Positions 44,985-54,465 of a stretch of 64,000 nt of DNA are shown here, piece by piece. A model generated the notes under the pieces. That model was not told the DNA's origin. It did not search any database and saw only the letters and a program-made list of their open reading frames with translations. Positions within the stretch are counted from its first letter, which is position 1, and every line of letters begins with the position of its first letter. The DNA is taken from positions 1 to 64,000 of the forward strand of contig WGMX01000005.1 of the NCBI GenBank assembly GCA_016124855.1, in the 5' to 3' direction. The translations under genes were made by a program, and so were the position numbers. This DNA comes from Anaerolineaceae bacterium (GTDB lineage Bacteria > Chloroflexota > Anaerolineae > Aggregatilineales > Phototrophicaceae).

Positions 44985-47900
44985 GTGTCGACAGTAACTT
45001 ATGCACTCGAACATTTTTATTACGGTCAATCACCAGAACAACCTGCTTCAGAGTTGCAGGTGCTGGCTAAATCGCAAGGTATCGAAACCCAGCACGTAGA
45101 GGAAGCCATCGAAAACGCGCTTATTCCTGCGGCAGATACCCCTACGGGTTCGTGGGCTTTGATACGGGGCAAACAGGCGCTGCCTTTTGTGATGGTGCAA
45201 GCACAAAATACACCGACCAATAACACCATGTGGCATTTCATCGTCATGCCTACGGATGTCTTGCGGGCGATTGGTGGTAATCTCAAAGCCATCATCAGTT
45301 TGGCTCAAGTACAAATGCCCGCTTTCCCAAAACCGGTCAGCAAACTACAACAGCTCCTTGTCGATCATCCTCAACCCATCTCCACCGAGGAACAAATTGA
45401 TGACATCCTTGAGTTGATGAATGATACGCACAACCAAATTGACATCATCGAGTCGCTGTTAGCAGGCATCGTCCAAGGTGTGCCGGTCGTGGTACAGGGT
45501 GCCCCCAACGATCTGGAAACCCGTGTACAGTTCATTCAAGGCTTGCTGGCACTACTGCCGCCATCCGCGCGTTTCGGTGTCACCTTCGCTACCCATACGC
45601 TCGAAAATACGAAAATAGATACCCAGATTCGCTTCTTCGGCGGCGAAAAACTCAACCGGCAAACTCTCGTTTATGGTTGGCAAAAGGGCAAGCTAGGCGG
45701 CAATATCGTCACCGATGACTACAGCCATTTTGTTGCCAGCCAACTCCGCTTGGATGCTGAACTCGTCAGTCAACAAACCCGTAATCTCACGGCTGTAGCG
45801 GCGTGGCGCATCAAACGCGGTGAAGGCTTGGCGGATGCCCTTGGATACGCCTCGTACCGCCTCAAACTCGATGATGCGCTCATCAACAATCAGCCTGTCG
45901 AAACGGCTGATGTTTCCAAAGTTCTAGCCGAAGACCCCACCCTGACCGATGAACTTAAAATCGCTTATACCCATCATCTGCTGGCTTTTGCGCTGGCGCT
46001 GGGTGATATGCAGCATGCCGATCCCATCGCCCCAATGCTCAGGCAAAACCGCGATTTGGAATGGGCTATACAGTCCCAGTTTGATGAAGCGATAAAAGAG
46101 GGAAAGTCACTGCTGGTTTACGATGCCCTTTCTCGTTGGATGGCAAACCCCTTAGGCCCTACCGGCTCACATTGGGTCGAGTTAACCCATCGTGCCATCA
46201 AATCACACATGCAAACTCTCGTGCAAAAGCGTGACCTCAAAGCCATCAATGCTTTCCTTGAACATATCCATCACGCCAGTCCGGGTTTGGAAATCGGCAA
46301 AATCATTCCGCAGCTCATCGAAATGGTTCTGCCACTTTCGGTGCTTGATCGTGATTTGAACTTGACCGTTTTCTTGATCGCCGTCAATTATCTAGAAAGT
46401 GATGTCCTGCGCCGGCTCATTAGCGCTCAGAAATTCACGGCGCAGTTACCGCCTACCTTGAGCCGCCTTGCACCCTACCTCACGGGCGAGGATGCGGGCA
46501 TGGCTCCATCAGGCTTACTGCTGAGTGCGGCTACCGATTTTGGTGATGAATGGCGTGACCCTGTGCTCATTCGCCTTGCCGAGTCAGCCATCCGCGCCAA
46601 GCGTCCCGATATTGTCGATGCTCAAGCGCTGGGCGGTATGGTCGGGTTAATCGGCACGACATGGGGTGTACAGTACAGCCAGACGCTCAACTGGATTGCC
46701 ATCATGCTCTGCCGCGACGAAACACTAACGCGGCTTGAACTACCCGGGCCGACTTCCTTGCTGCGGCTGCTGCTGGCATCCGGCGGTTATAAAGATGCCG
46801 CTAACGAAATGATTCATCAAGCGCGCGTGCTGTATCCCGGTGAAGCACAGGCTGATTATGTGGCGATGGTTCAGCACCTCTTCGCCGAAACGCCGATCCC
46901 GATCCAGCAAATGCCCAATGTCCTCAAAGCCTTGAATGAAGCAGGCGTAAAGTCATTACCGCTGTTAATGGCCTATATCGGCATCTTGGAAGCCCATTCG
47001 TGGTCATCCGCGCTTGACCGTATCGCCCAGCAAGCGACTTCCATGCTGCTCGAAAGCCCCGGCATGGGCAAAGTCATTCCGGCCTCAGCCATCATTGCCC
47101 TGCTCAAGTTCCACATCAACCGCAAAGATATTGACCAGACGATCCGGGTCGCCAGCGTCATGCCACAGGTCGCCATTCGTGAAGGTACGCGTGGCATCAA
47201 TCTTATCGGACGTATGTACAAGCTGATGGATTGGGATGACAAGGTTCGAATCGCCGCTTTAGAGCTGCTGCGTCGCTACGTTCGCATTGCGCCCGATGCT
47301 GAGGCACGTAAAGCTGTTACGGCCTTTGGACGTGAATTTGGAGCAGGTATCCAACAGGCTACTGAAACCAGCTACGCCATGCGCCGCATGTTCGATAACC
47401 TTGACCTGATTGAATATGCCGACTTCTTGCACGTTACAGCAGAATATTTATACGATACCGCCGTAACTTATGCGGATAAGTCGAAAATACCCACTGTGGG
47501 CGCTCTCATGAACAGCCTTGATAGTCTCGGTGGAAACCTGAGCAGCAATGACCGTATCGTACTTGCCAATGAACTCAACGCGGTTGGCAAAACACTGCTC
47601 GAACTCGGCAAACCGTGGCAAGCGCGCAGTCGTGAACTTGACCAACACATCGAAAACCTGTTACAGGGTCGTAAAGACCCTACCAGCGCCCTTGATGTTT
47701 TCTGGATTATTGCCGGCTATCTCGCACGTGGCAAACGCCAGCCGCTTAAACTCCAGCGTATCCTCAGCCAGCATATTTTTGGAGACCGCACCGCACCGCA
47801 TGTCTTGGACGAAACTCGCATCACCAGTGCTGTTCTGCAAAGTGCGCTGACAGCTTTCCCGCCAAACCACAAATTGACACTCAGCGCGGAATCCATCCGC

Positions 47901-48140
47901 GAAGAAATGGATAGTTTGTGGGGCGATATTCCGCTAGAAAAACAACGGGAAATAGTACGCGACTTCATGAGCGATCTTCAGCGCGTCGGTGAACTTGCTT
48001 ATCTCATTGCATCATCCGGTAATCCGAAAGCGATGGAAGACGGTGGTTTCGCCCGTAAGCTGGAAGAAGCATCGCAGCAGCCCAAGAGCACCATTGAAAT
48101 GTACCGCTTTGTCAGCGGTTATTTCCGCGCCCGTTCCTAG
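44985..48140 (+). CDS. Large, mostly helical protein of unknown function (possible GAP1-like N-terminus)
   Basis: A 1051-residue soluble protein starting at GTG. The first 250 residues (TYALEHFYYGQSPEQPAS, WALIRGKQALPFVMVQ, LLALLPPSARFGVTFATHTL) form a conserved-looking alpha/beta domain that reminds me of GTPase-associated protein GAP1 N-terminal domains; this is a weak, unaided impression. The rest is a long array of helices with no recognised catalytic motif, probably a repeat scaffold. No signal peptide or membrane helix is visible. The pentapeptide-repeat gene follows after six bases. A small GTPase lies 4.7 kb downstream on the other strand. Confidence 0.55.
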   Translation: MSTVTYALEHFYYGQSPEQPASELQVLAKSQGIETQHVEEAIENALIPAADTPTGSWALIRGKQALPFVMVQAQNTPTNNTMWHFIVMPTDVLRAIGGNLKAIISLAQVQMPAFPKPVSKLQQLLVDHPQPISTEEQIDDILELMNDTHNQIDIIESLLAGIVQGVPVVVQGAPNDLETRVQFIQGLLALLPPSARFGVTFATHTLENTKIDTQIRFFGGEKLNRQTLVYGWQKGKLGGNIVTDDYSHFVASQLRLDAELVSQQTRNLTAVAAWRIKRGEGLADALGYASYRLKLDDALINNQPVETADVSKVLAEDPTLTDELKIAYTHHLLAFALALGDMQHADPIAPMLRQNRDLEWAIQSQFDEAIKEGKSLLVYDALSRWMANPLGPTGSHWVELTHRAIKSHMQTLVQKRDLKAINAFLEHIHHASPGLEIGKIIPQLIEMVLPLSVLDRDLNLTVFLIAVNYLESDVLRRLISAQKFTAQLPPTLSRLAPYLTGEDAGMAPSGLLLSAATDFGDEWRDPVLIRLAESAIRAKRPDIVDAQALGGMVGLIGTTWGVQYSQTLNWIAIMLCRDETLTRLELPGPTSLLRLLLASGGYKDAANEMIHQARVLYPGEAQADYVAMVQHLFAETPIPIQQMPNVLKALNEAGVKSLPLLMAYIGILEAHSWSSALDRIAQQATSMLLESPGMGKVIPASAIIALLKFHINRKDIDQTIRVASVMPQVAIREGTRGINLIGRMYKLMDWDDKVRIAALELLRRYVRIAPDAEARKAVTAFGREFGAGIQQATETSYAMRRMFDNLDLIEYADFLHVTAEYLYDTAVTYADKSKIPTVGALMNSLDSLGGNLSSNDRIVLANELNAVGKTLLELGKPWQARSRELDQHIENLLQGRKDPTSALDVFWIIAGYLARGKRQPLKLQRILSQHIFGDRTAPHVLDETRITSAVLQSALTAFPPNHKLTLSAESIREEMDSLWGDIPLEKQREIVRDFMSDLQRVGELAYLIASSGNPKAMEDGGFARKLEEASQQPKSTIEMYRFVSGYFRARS

Positions 48141-48146
48141 TTATAA

Positions 48147-48770
48147 ATGAAAGAGTCTGGCTTGAACTTTGCAACCGACGCAGCACCTGAATACGAGCAG
48201 CAAACCTTCAAGAAAATCGAACTGTCCGGGCAGAAAATTAAACAGAAAATCTTTCAGGAGTGCATTTTCATACAATGCACGCTCACTGAAGTCTCGTTTG
48301 ACAACTGCAAATTCTTCAAATGTACCTTCAAAGAATGTGACCTCAACTTGCTGAAGGTCAAGAACTGCATATTTTCAGAGGTCGATTTTGAAAATAGCAG
48401 GGTCGTCGGGGTGAATTGGATGGAAGCCATGTGGGGCAAACATAACCTACTTGGCTCGATTAACTTCACCGGCTGCACCATAAATTATTCAACCTTCATC
48501 GGCCTAACACTCCGAAAAATGAAATTGAGTCGTTGCATCGCCAAAGATGTGGATTTTGCCGAAGCGGATTTGACCCAAGCCATTTGCAGCGGAACTGATT
48601 TCACCGACAGCCGTTTCAATCATACCAATCTCACTGAAGCCGACTTCACTGACGCGACTCACTATAATATTTCAGCCACCGACAATACGCTTAAGAAAAC
48701 ACGCTTCTCGCTACCTGAAGCCGTTTCCCTGCTCCACAGCCTCGATATTATCCTGAATGAGCAAGGTTGA
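48147..48770 (+). CDS. Pentapeptide-repeat protein
   Basis: A 207-residue protein in which every fifth residue is often Leu, Phe or Cys: CIFIQCTLTEVSFDNCKFFK, CDLNLLKVKNCIFSEVDFEN, ADLTQAICSGTDFTDSRFNH. This predicts a right-handed quadrilateral beta-helix. It resembles McbG/Qnr-like proteins in layout, but DNA-gyrase protection cannot be claimed. It starts six bases after the preceding large gene and is certainly co-transcribed with it. Confidence 0.88.
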   Translation: MKESGLNFATDAAPEYEQQTFKKIELSGQKIKQKIFQECIFIQCTLTEVSFDNCKFFKCTFKECDLNLLKVKNCIFSEVDFENSRVVGVNWMEAMWGKHNLLGSINFTGCTINYSTFIGLTLRKMKLSRCIAKDVDFAEADLTQAICSGTDFTDSRFNHTNLTEADFTDATHYNISATDNTLKKTRFSLPEAVSLLHSLDIILNEQG

Positions 48771-48815
48771 TAAGTTTTCGCTGCCTATCAACCTTTTGTA
48801 GCGGACTTGGTGTAA

Positions 48816-50186
48816 CTATCCCGCCACCTTAATCGCATCGGGATTTCTCTTCTGATCGCTAACCGTAGATACACTCGTGCTTCTTGGCGGAAAATCATAC
48901 TGATGAGCTTCAACAACTTGTTTGCGCTTGATCCAGATTGTTGCGGCAATAGCTGCTACCGTAGCCCAAATCTGATAAGGAGAAAGAATTCTCATGATAT
49001 AGCTGTCATTGACCGACGGTTGCGCATAGCTAAGGTTGCTTATAATGTCGCGTGGCATAGACAATACAATGATGACCACCGCAAGGAAAATGATCCAGTT
49101 ACGCTTTGCCGCTCCCGACGGCAGCTGCTTTATATGCAAATACACACAAATGAGTGCTGGAAATAACAGAAATAGGTCATAATTGCGGTGATAGATTCCC
49201 ATCAGCGAGATTGCTGACACCAAAGAAAAATTAATCCAGCTATCTGCCCCTCCTGTATCGCGTGTTTTCCAAATCAGATACCCAACATACACCGATACCA
49301 ATAAAATCGTTCCCCATGTAACGGCGGTGGGAAACAATCCTTCTGTATTGAGGAGGCGATTGACCAAAGGCTGTAAATGGATCATCAAAGCGCTTCCGGG
49401 AATAAACGGCGACAAATCATTGACATCTCCCGGCACATTAAGCTGCGACATTTTTTGCGCCATCTGCTTAAGAGATTCTACAATAGGCCGACCGGTCAAT
49501 ACCAAGGGGATTATCGTGATCACACCAATCGTAATCATACACACAATAATCAAACGGAATTTGCGGCGCAAGAAATAGTACACAAGGTACCAAGGCGCAA
49601 ATGTGGGCTTCACTGAAGTCAGCGCAAGGAGGAACCCTGCCAACCCCGGCCTCTGCTTGCGAACAAGGATATACATTGGGAAAATACAAAGCCCGATCAG
49701 AATGCCTAAATTTGCTGCCCTGACATTGCCTCGTCCGAAACTAGTATTGGCAAGCAAAAAAATCAAGAACGTAACTTCGAGCAGTCCCACAGGGATATAC
49801 CACGACATAATATAGGCCAGCACAAAGAAAACCAATACTAATGCCAGAATATAGCCAGCTAGGATAAGCGGATAAGCGGAGTCAATTGAAGCCCGAGCGT
49901 AAAGTGAAAAAATAATACTTGCGGAAGGTGGGTAAGCATAACCGTTTTGATATAACTTGGCATTTTCTTCACCACCAAGGCTTGTTAAGCGGGTTCGGAA
50001 GATTTCCGTCTCATAGGGATTACTGCCTTCGTTCCACAATTGCCCAGCAGCGAAATAATAGTAAACATCTGGCGCTATTTCGAGTCCCCGTATAACAGCT
50101 GTATATAAGAATGAACCCAGCGAAAATAAAAGGATACCAGCACAAATAATTTTCACCATAAACGGGCGAAATTTTTGATTTATCAT
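48816..50186 (-). CDS. GT87-type integral membrane glycosyltransferase
   Basis: A 456-residue protein with about ten membrane helices. The first outside loop has APDVYYYFAAGQLWNEGSNPY followed later by GYAYPPSASIIFSL, the pattern of DUF2029/GT87 polyprenol-sugar-dependent mannosyltransferases, and GFLLALTSVKPTFAPWYLVY is another family mark. It would transfer a sugar from a lipid carrier to an outside glycan. It stands alone, convergent with the pentapeptide gene. Confidence 0.8.
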   Translation of the reverse strand: MINQKFRPFMVKIICAGILLFSLGSFLYTAVIRGLEIAPDVYYYFAAGQLWNEGSNPYETEIFRTRLTSLGGEENAKLYQNGYAYPPSASIIFSLYARASIDSAYPLILAGYILALVLVFFVLAYIMSWYIPVGLLEVTFLIFLLANTSFGRGNVRAANLGILIGLCIFPMYILVRKQRPGLAGFLLALTSVKPTFAPWYLVYYFLRRKFRLIIVCMITIGVITIIPLVLTGRPIVESLKQMAQKMSQLNVPGDVNDLSPFIPGSALMIHLQPLVNRLLNTEGLFPTAVTWGTILLVSVYVGYLIWKTRDTGGADSWINFSLVSAISLMGIYHRNYDLFLLFPALICVYLHIKQLPSGAAKRNWIIFLAVVIIVLSMPRDIISNLSYAQPSVNDSYIMRILSPYQIWATVAAIAATIWIKRKQVVEAHQYDFPPRSTSVSTVSDQKRNPDAIKVAG

Positions 50187-50423
50187 CCTTGACAGTACCT
50201 TTCAATAGCCGGCAGTTTGCCTCCAGCCTCTTACACAATAGATTTACAAGTTTACGGAAGATTACATTGTAACGACTAATACATAAAGCATCAAATATAA
50301 TTCATGAAAAATACTTCACGAGTTATATCGTTAACAAAGAATACCATCATGGATAGCAAGCAGCGTTATCGACTGTTCTGCCGCTCGAACAGCAGTTTGT
50401 AAGGTGAAAGTTACGGGGTTTTC

Positions 50424-51812
50424 TTACCAGCGCTCCCATGTGTGCTGGTCAGTGCGCTCGTCGCGCTCGCCTTGGCGTGGGTATTGGCGTTGAACCGCTT
50501 TCTCAGCAACCTTTAATACATGATGGTCACTTTCTTCAAAGCGCACATCACGGGTAATCACCCGCCGCTGCGCCGAAGCAAACAACGTTACATCCGACTC
50601 GATCATACGCCCGGGGAAAATAATCATCCCTGAACCAATGCGGCAGTTATGTCCTACCGCGCCACCTAAAACAACCTGCCCGACATCTTCTAGGTCGCCC
50701 CGAATATTAGCCGCCTTAACCGTACGCGGTATTACCCCACCACGCCCATCAGCTTCACCCACCAGATTAAAATCGGTGAAGGTATTACCTGCCCCAACAA
50801 AGCTGTCGCGCCCGATAACACACATTTGCAAACAGGTGTTTTGCGCGATAATTGTCCCGCTCATCAGGCTCGTCATGAACAACGACGCCCGAAACGGCAA
50901 GAAGCAGTTATTCGCCACAGTACTCAACATCAATTGGCAGCCCTGAGAAACCGTCACGTCATCACCAATAGTACAGTTGTCGATCACGACACCGGGGCCG
51001 ATGCTGCAGCGTGCGCCAATCGTCGTCGGACCAGTAATAATCGCTGAAGGATCAATCACCGAATCTTTGCCGACCTTAACCGCTTCCGATGTTGTCAAGA
51101 CTTGTCGCTGCTCAACAATGCCGCGCCACAAAAGTTTCAGGGACAAAAAGTTATGGTGTTTAACCCGTTCCTCAAAGCGATAGCCGCGCGTAAAGACTCC
51201 AAATATCACACTGGCATAGAAAATATGAACCCAACTTTCAATCGCGAGTAACCCATATTTGGGCAGGTAATGGGTAAGCTGCTCGACTTTATCTTGCGCC
51301 ATAAAATCTGGCACGCTGTAAAACCCGCGTGGTTCGGCCTCGCTGTCGATGGCAATCGGCAGAATTTCTTTGGAGTAGCCTTTGGGGAAATACCACATAT
51401 CGACCATCGCAATTGGTCGCCCCGACTCGGCATCTGTTCCACCGAGTTCAAAAGACGTGGTCAATGGCAAGGTATAAGCGGTAAAAGCGCGTTCTTTTGC
51501 GTCGCAAAAAATTGCCGCCCGACAAGCTTTGCCAGATGCCCGCGCACGGTCAATGAAGGTTGTTAAAAACTCTTTATCAAACCACAAATTATCGCGGTAA
51601 ACAAACGCCGGTTCATCGTCACGGATATTGTGCATCTGTCCGGCAAGCTGAAACGTATCCCCCAGTTTAATCGCCACTTTATCGCGGCTAAAAACTTGCG
51701 TCAAAACTTCATCGTGGTGAAACGTCAGCGTCGATGTGCCAATAATCAATTTGCTGGCTGGCTCATTGAAGGGCAGCACATGGCGTGTGTCTTCGAGGAT
51801 GTAACGATACAT
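50424..51812 (-). CDS. Left-handed beta-helix (hexapeptide repeat) protein, sugar-nucleotidyl/acyltransferase-like
   Basis: A 462-residue protein. The C-terminal half shows hexapeptide repeats (VIDPSAIITGPTTIGARCSI, VVIDNCTIGDDVTVSQGC, VVLGGAVGHNCRIGSGMII) that build a left-handed beta-helix as in GlmU and acyltransferases. The N-terminal half (MYRYILEDTRHVLPFNEPAS) does not show a nucleotidyltransferase motif I can confirm. No catalytic histidine can be assigned with safety. AAAGG is eight bases before the ATG. It is the last of a minus-strand series with the hydrolase, GTPase and DUF4388 genes, with a 136-base gap before it. Confidence 0.7.
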   Translation of the reverse strand: MYRYILEDTRHVLPFNEPASKLIIGTSTLTFHHDEVLTQVFSRDKVAIKLGDTFQLAGQMHNIRDDEPAFVYRDNLWFDKEFLTTFIDRARASGKACRAAIFCDAKERAFTAYTLPLTTSFELGGTDAESGRPIAMVDMWYFPKGYSKEILPIAIDSEAEPRGFYSVPDFMAQDKVEQLTHYLPKYGLLAIESWVHIFYASVIFGVFTRGYRFEERVKHHNFLSLKLLWRGIVEQRQVLTTSEAVKVGKDSVIDPSAIITGPTTIGARCSIGPGVVIDNCTIGDDVTVSQGCQLMLSTVANNCFLPFRASLFMTSLMSGTIIAQNTCLQMCVIGRDSFVGAGNTFTDFNLVGEADGRGGVIPRTVKAANIRGDLEDVGQVVLGGAVGHNCRIGSGMIIFPGRMIESDVTLFASAQRRVITRDVRFEESDHHVLKVAEKAVQRQYPRQGERDERTDQHTWERW

Positions 51813-51948
51813 GTCCGTGCCTTTAATCGTGAATAACGTTTAACCGAAGTATAGCATGGTTTGAGGCCGCGAAAATGCAGACCGACTCCGCGATAGAGTA
51901 TGAAGGCGTCTTGAAATTTTTCTACACCTGTCAACTGTCTAGGGTGTT

Positions 51949-52758
51949 TCATCCGCTGTTCAAGAAATCGCGCACAGTCTGGTGGAAACGTTCGGGGTTA
52001 TCCAACATTGGGAAGTGTCCAGCATCAGGGAACATCACAATTTTGCTGTGCGGAGCATACTGCTTCAACACCTGCGCCTGATTAGGATGGACAATCAAAT
52101 CCTTCTTGCCATAGATGCCGAGGGTTGGCACTTTGACTTCGCCCATACGTGGACGCAAATCAGTTGTTCTCAGCGTAGCGATACTTTCAAAGAACGGCCC
52201 CATCGTCAGCTTTGAGAGATCGTTGGCGAACATGTTCCCCAATGCTTTGCCATCTTTAGCCAGCAAATACGAATAGCCACGCAGCGATACCCGCAAGCCT
52301 GACATAAACACATCGAATAACGCGGGGGAGGTTTCGGCCAAGTCCATCCATGTGCGCCGTCCCGCCAGCTTAATCAGAGGACGTAACGAACTACCCACAA
52401 TCGGGGAACCGATGACAATGACTTTGACAACTTTTTCGGGATAACGGATCGCGGTGCCGAGAGAAACAGTGCCGCCCATCGAATGTCCGACTAACGGCGC
52501 TTTGACGATTCCCAGCCGATCCATGAATTGGTTGACGAGGAGAATAAAATTATCAACCGAAAAATCCACAGCCTGATCGCCCGACTCACCAAATCCCCAG
52601 AAGTCGATAGCGTAGGTGCGGAATTCCTTGCCTAACTCTTCAATCGTTTTGCGCCACAGCGCCCATGAACCGAGCCAACCATGCAGTAACAGAACCGGGC
52701 GACCACGTCCGTAGGTTTCGTAATGAACGACCCCTTGCTCTGTTACCAGTAATGCCAC
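51949..52758 (-). CDS. Alpha/beta hydrolase
   Basis: A 269-residue alpha/beta hydrolase. The oxyanion region is LLLHGWLGSWALW, the nucleophile elbow LVGHSMGGTVS, the acid in GIYGKKDLIVHPNQ and the histidine in MFPDAGHFPMLDNP. All three catalytic residues are present. It starts at GTG (52758), 36 bases after the GTPase gene, with AAGGG upstream. The substrate is unknown; sequence resembles esterases and C-C bond hydrolases alike. Confidence 0.88.
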   Translation of the reverse strand: MALLVTEQGVVHYETYGRGRPVLLLHGWLGSWALWRKTIEELGKEFRTYAIDFWGFGESGDQAVDFSVDNFILLVNQFMDRLGIVKAPLVGHSMGGTVSLGTAIRYPEKVVKVIVIGSPIVGSSLRPLIKLAGRRTWMDLAETSPALFDVFMSGLRVSLRGYSYLLAKDGKALGNMFANDLSKLTMGPFFESIATLRTTDLRPRMGEVKVPTLGIYGKKDLIVHPNQAQVLKQYAPHSKIVMFPDAGHFPMLDNPERFHQTVRDFLNSG

Positions 52759-52794
52759 AATGCTATATCCCTTACATGTCCCAGCGCAAAGGCA

Positions 52795-53334
52795 TTACTG
52801 CTGCCGATCCATTTCCTCCAAAATTGAGTAAAGCAGTTCCAGCAGCACGTTCTTGACGCTCTCTTTGTCTTTCGCCACGCACGGCAGTAGCTTTACCCCT
52901 TCTTCGATACGCAGCGCGATTCGCAGATCATCAGCCGCCCATGCGTCCGGATGATCTTGCTTATTCGCCGCTACCACGTAGGGTGTCGGGGCATAAGCAC
53001 GAAACGTTTCAAGGATGCTCTTGGCCTCGCGGAAGGTTTCCGGCTTGGCGCTGTCCACCATCACTACAAAACCCAGCATACCCTCTGCCAGAATTTCCCA
53101 CATGAAGTCGAAGCGGCGCTGACCCGGTGTACCGAACAGATACAGTACCAGATCATCATCCACGGTGATACGACCAAAGTCCATCGCCACTGTGGTTGCC
53201 GACTTCACTTCTTTTTCTGCCGCCGAGGTAATCGCCTGATCGGTAGAAACCACTTCGATTTCGCTGATTGAACGAATAAACTCGGTTTTACCGGCGCTAA
53301 ACGGGCCTGTGATAACCATCTTTACAGTTTGCAT
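52795..53334 (-). CDS. Ras-like small GTPase of the conservon (CvnD)/MglA type
   Basis: A 179-residue GTPase. The P-loop is GPFSAGKTEF (10-19), switch I has TTVAMDFGRI, the switch II motif is LFGTPGQRRFDF with Phe in place of the usual Asp, and the base-binding motif is AANKQD. The TTVAMDFGRI and FGTPGQ wording is that of conservon CvnD GTPases. It should act as a molecular switch in signalling or cell polarity. It lies 59 bases after a DUF4388 gene. No roadblock/LC7 GAP or sensor kinase gene is next to it, unlike actinobacterial conservons. Confidence 0.88.
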   Translation of the reverse strand: MQTVKMVITGPFSAGKTEFIRSISEIEVVSTDQAITSAAEKEVKSATTVAMDFGRITVDDDLVLYLFGTPGQRRFDFMWEILAEGMLGFVVMVDSAKPETFREAKSILETFRAYAPTPYVVAANKQDHPDAWAADDLRIALRIEEGVKLLPCVAKDKESVKNVLLELLYSILEEMDRQQ

Positions 53335-53393
53335 AAGGTGCGCTCACTCTTCCCGGTATTGAAAGTCCATCATAGACTAGCGATTGCGAATTG

Positions 53394-54278
53394 TTAAATA
53401 GACCGAATTCTATCGATCAAACGGTTAACGACATCTGCCTTAACCTGCGGCTTCTGCGGTTGTGCGCGTCGGCGCTGCATCGTATTGGCAGGTTGTTCCA
53501 TTCCCGGCGGCTTGACCAATTCAACCAAACCCGCCTGCTCCAATCCATAAACGACCCGCCGTATTTCGATTTCCGACATGTTGTTGGCGCGTGCAATCTG
53601 GCGGATCGAGTTCTTCGGGTTCACATACTGTACCACACGCCACTCGGCTACGCTCAGGTGAATCCCTTTTAACTTCTCGCGGGGATTACCGGGGAAGCGC
53701 AGCGCAAAATCCAAATTCGGCAAATGCTGGTTGAGTTCTTCAACCTCTTTCATTCGCCGCGAGCCCTCGATGATAATATTTTCGAGGTCAATTGGAACTT
53801 GAATACGATCATTTGGCGGAACGACGTTATCATCAAACCGGAATGGCTCGGCGTTCCAGCTCATCATGCTGTAGATAACATCTTGCATGTGCTGCTGGAT
53901 ACTCCCAACTATGTCATTTTGGGTGATGTAATTGGCATTCATCAGCAGCATCGCCAGCGCTTTATCGCTCTTGTCACGCGCTCGTTCACGGATGACCCGT
54001 GCCTGTTCATCAGTCAGCTTCCCAACCTTGTTCAACACAGCGACAAGATTGCCTTCCTGACCTTTCATGGTGGCGAACACCAGCTTACCACCCTTGAACG
54101 AAACTTGAGCACGTTCCGGTCCGGCTTCGATCCGTTCGCGCTTCGATCCGTTCACCTGTTCCATTTGTCCCGTCTTGTTCGCCTGAAAAACCGTCAGCGT
54201 GCCAGTTTTGCCCGCTAAGTTAATCAAGTTCAACAATTGGGTAACACTAAAATCCCGAAGTTCGCCTTTAAGCGGCAT
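53394..54278 (-). CDS. DUF4388 (PatA N-terminal-like) protein with winged-helix-like C-terminus
   Basis: A 294-residue protein. DUF4388 occupies about 1-140 (MPLKGELRDFSVTQLLNLIN, KTGTLTVFQANKTG, VSFKGGKLVFATM, then VIYSMMSWNAEPFRFDD). A C-terminal HTH-like part is seen in LSVAEWRVVQYVNPKNSIRQ and NMSEIEIRRVVYGLEQAGLV. DUF4388 proteins are often found with small GTPases and response regulators. GAGGGGG is six bases before the ATG. It is the first gene of the unit, so it probably provides the input or scaffold for the GTPase. Confidence 0.85.
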   Translation of the reverse strand: MPLKGELRDFSVTQLLNLINLAGKTGTLTVFQANKTGQMEQVNGSKRERIEAGPERAQVSFKGGKLVFATMKGQEGNLVAVLNKVGKLTDEQARVIRERARDKSDKALAMLLMNANYITQNDIVGSIQQHMQDVIYSMMSWNAEPFRFDDNVVPPNDRIQVPIDLENIIIEGSRRMKEVEELNQHLPNLDFALRFPGNPREKLKGIHLSVAEWRVVQYVNPKNSIRQIARANNMSEIEIRRVVYGLEQAGLVELVKPPGMEQPANTMQRRRAQPQKPQVKADVVNRLIDRIRSI

Positions 54279-54465
54279 TTAGGCCCCCTCACAAAAGGTT
54301 CAATGCAAGGCCACACGATATTCTAATCATACAGGAAATCTAAATTTGGGTATAAACCGAACCTGAAAGTCATTATAGCTTGCGCCTATAGTCGCGTCAA
54401 CCAAACCTCGTGGGTGTACTATAATGCAGTTCATCGTCGTCCAATAGGCACGTTCAGGAGTGCTT

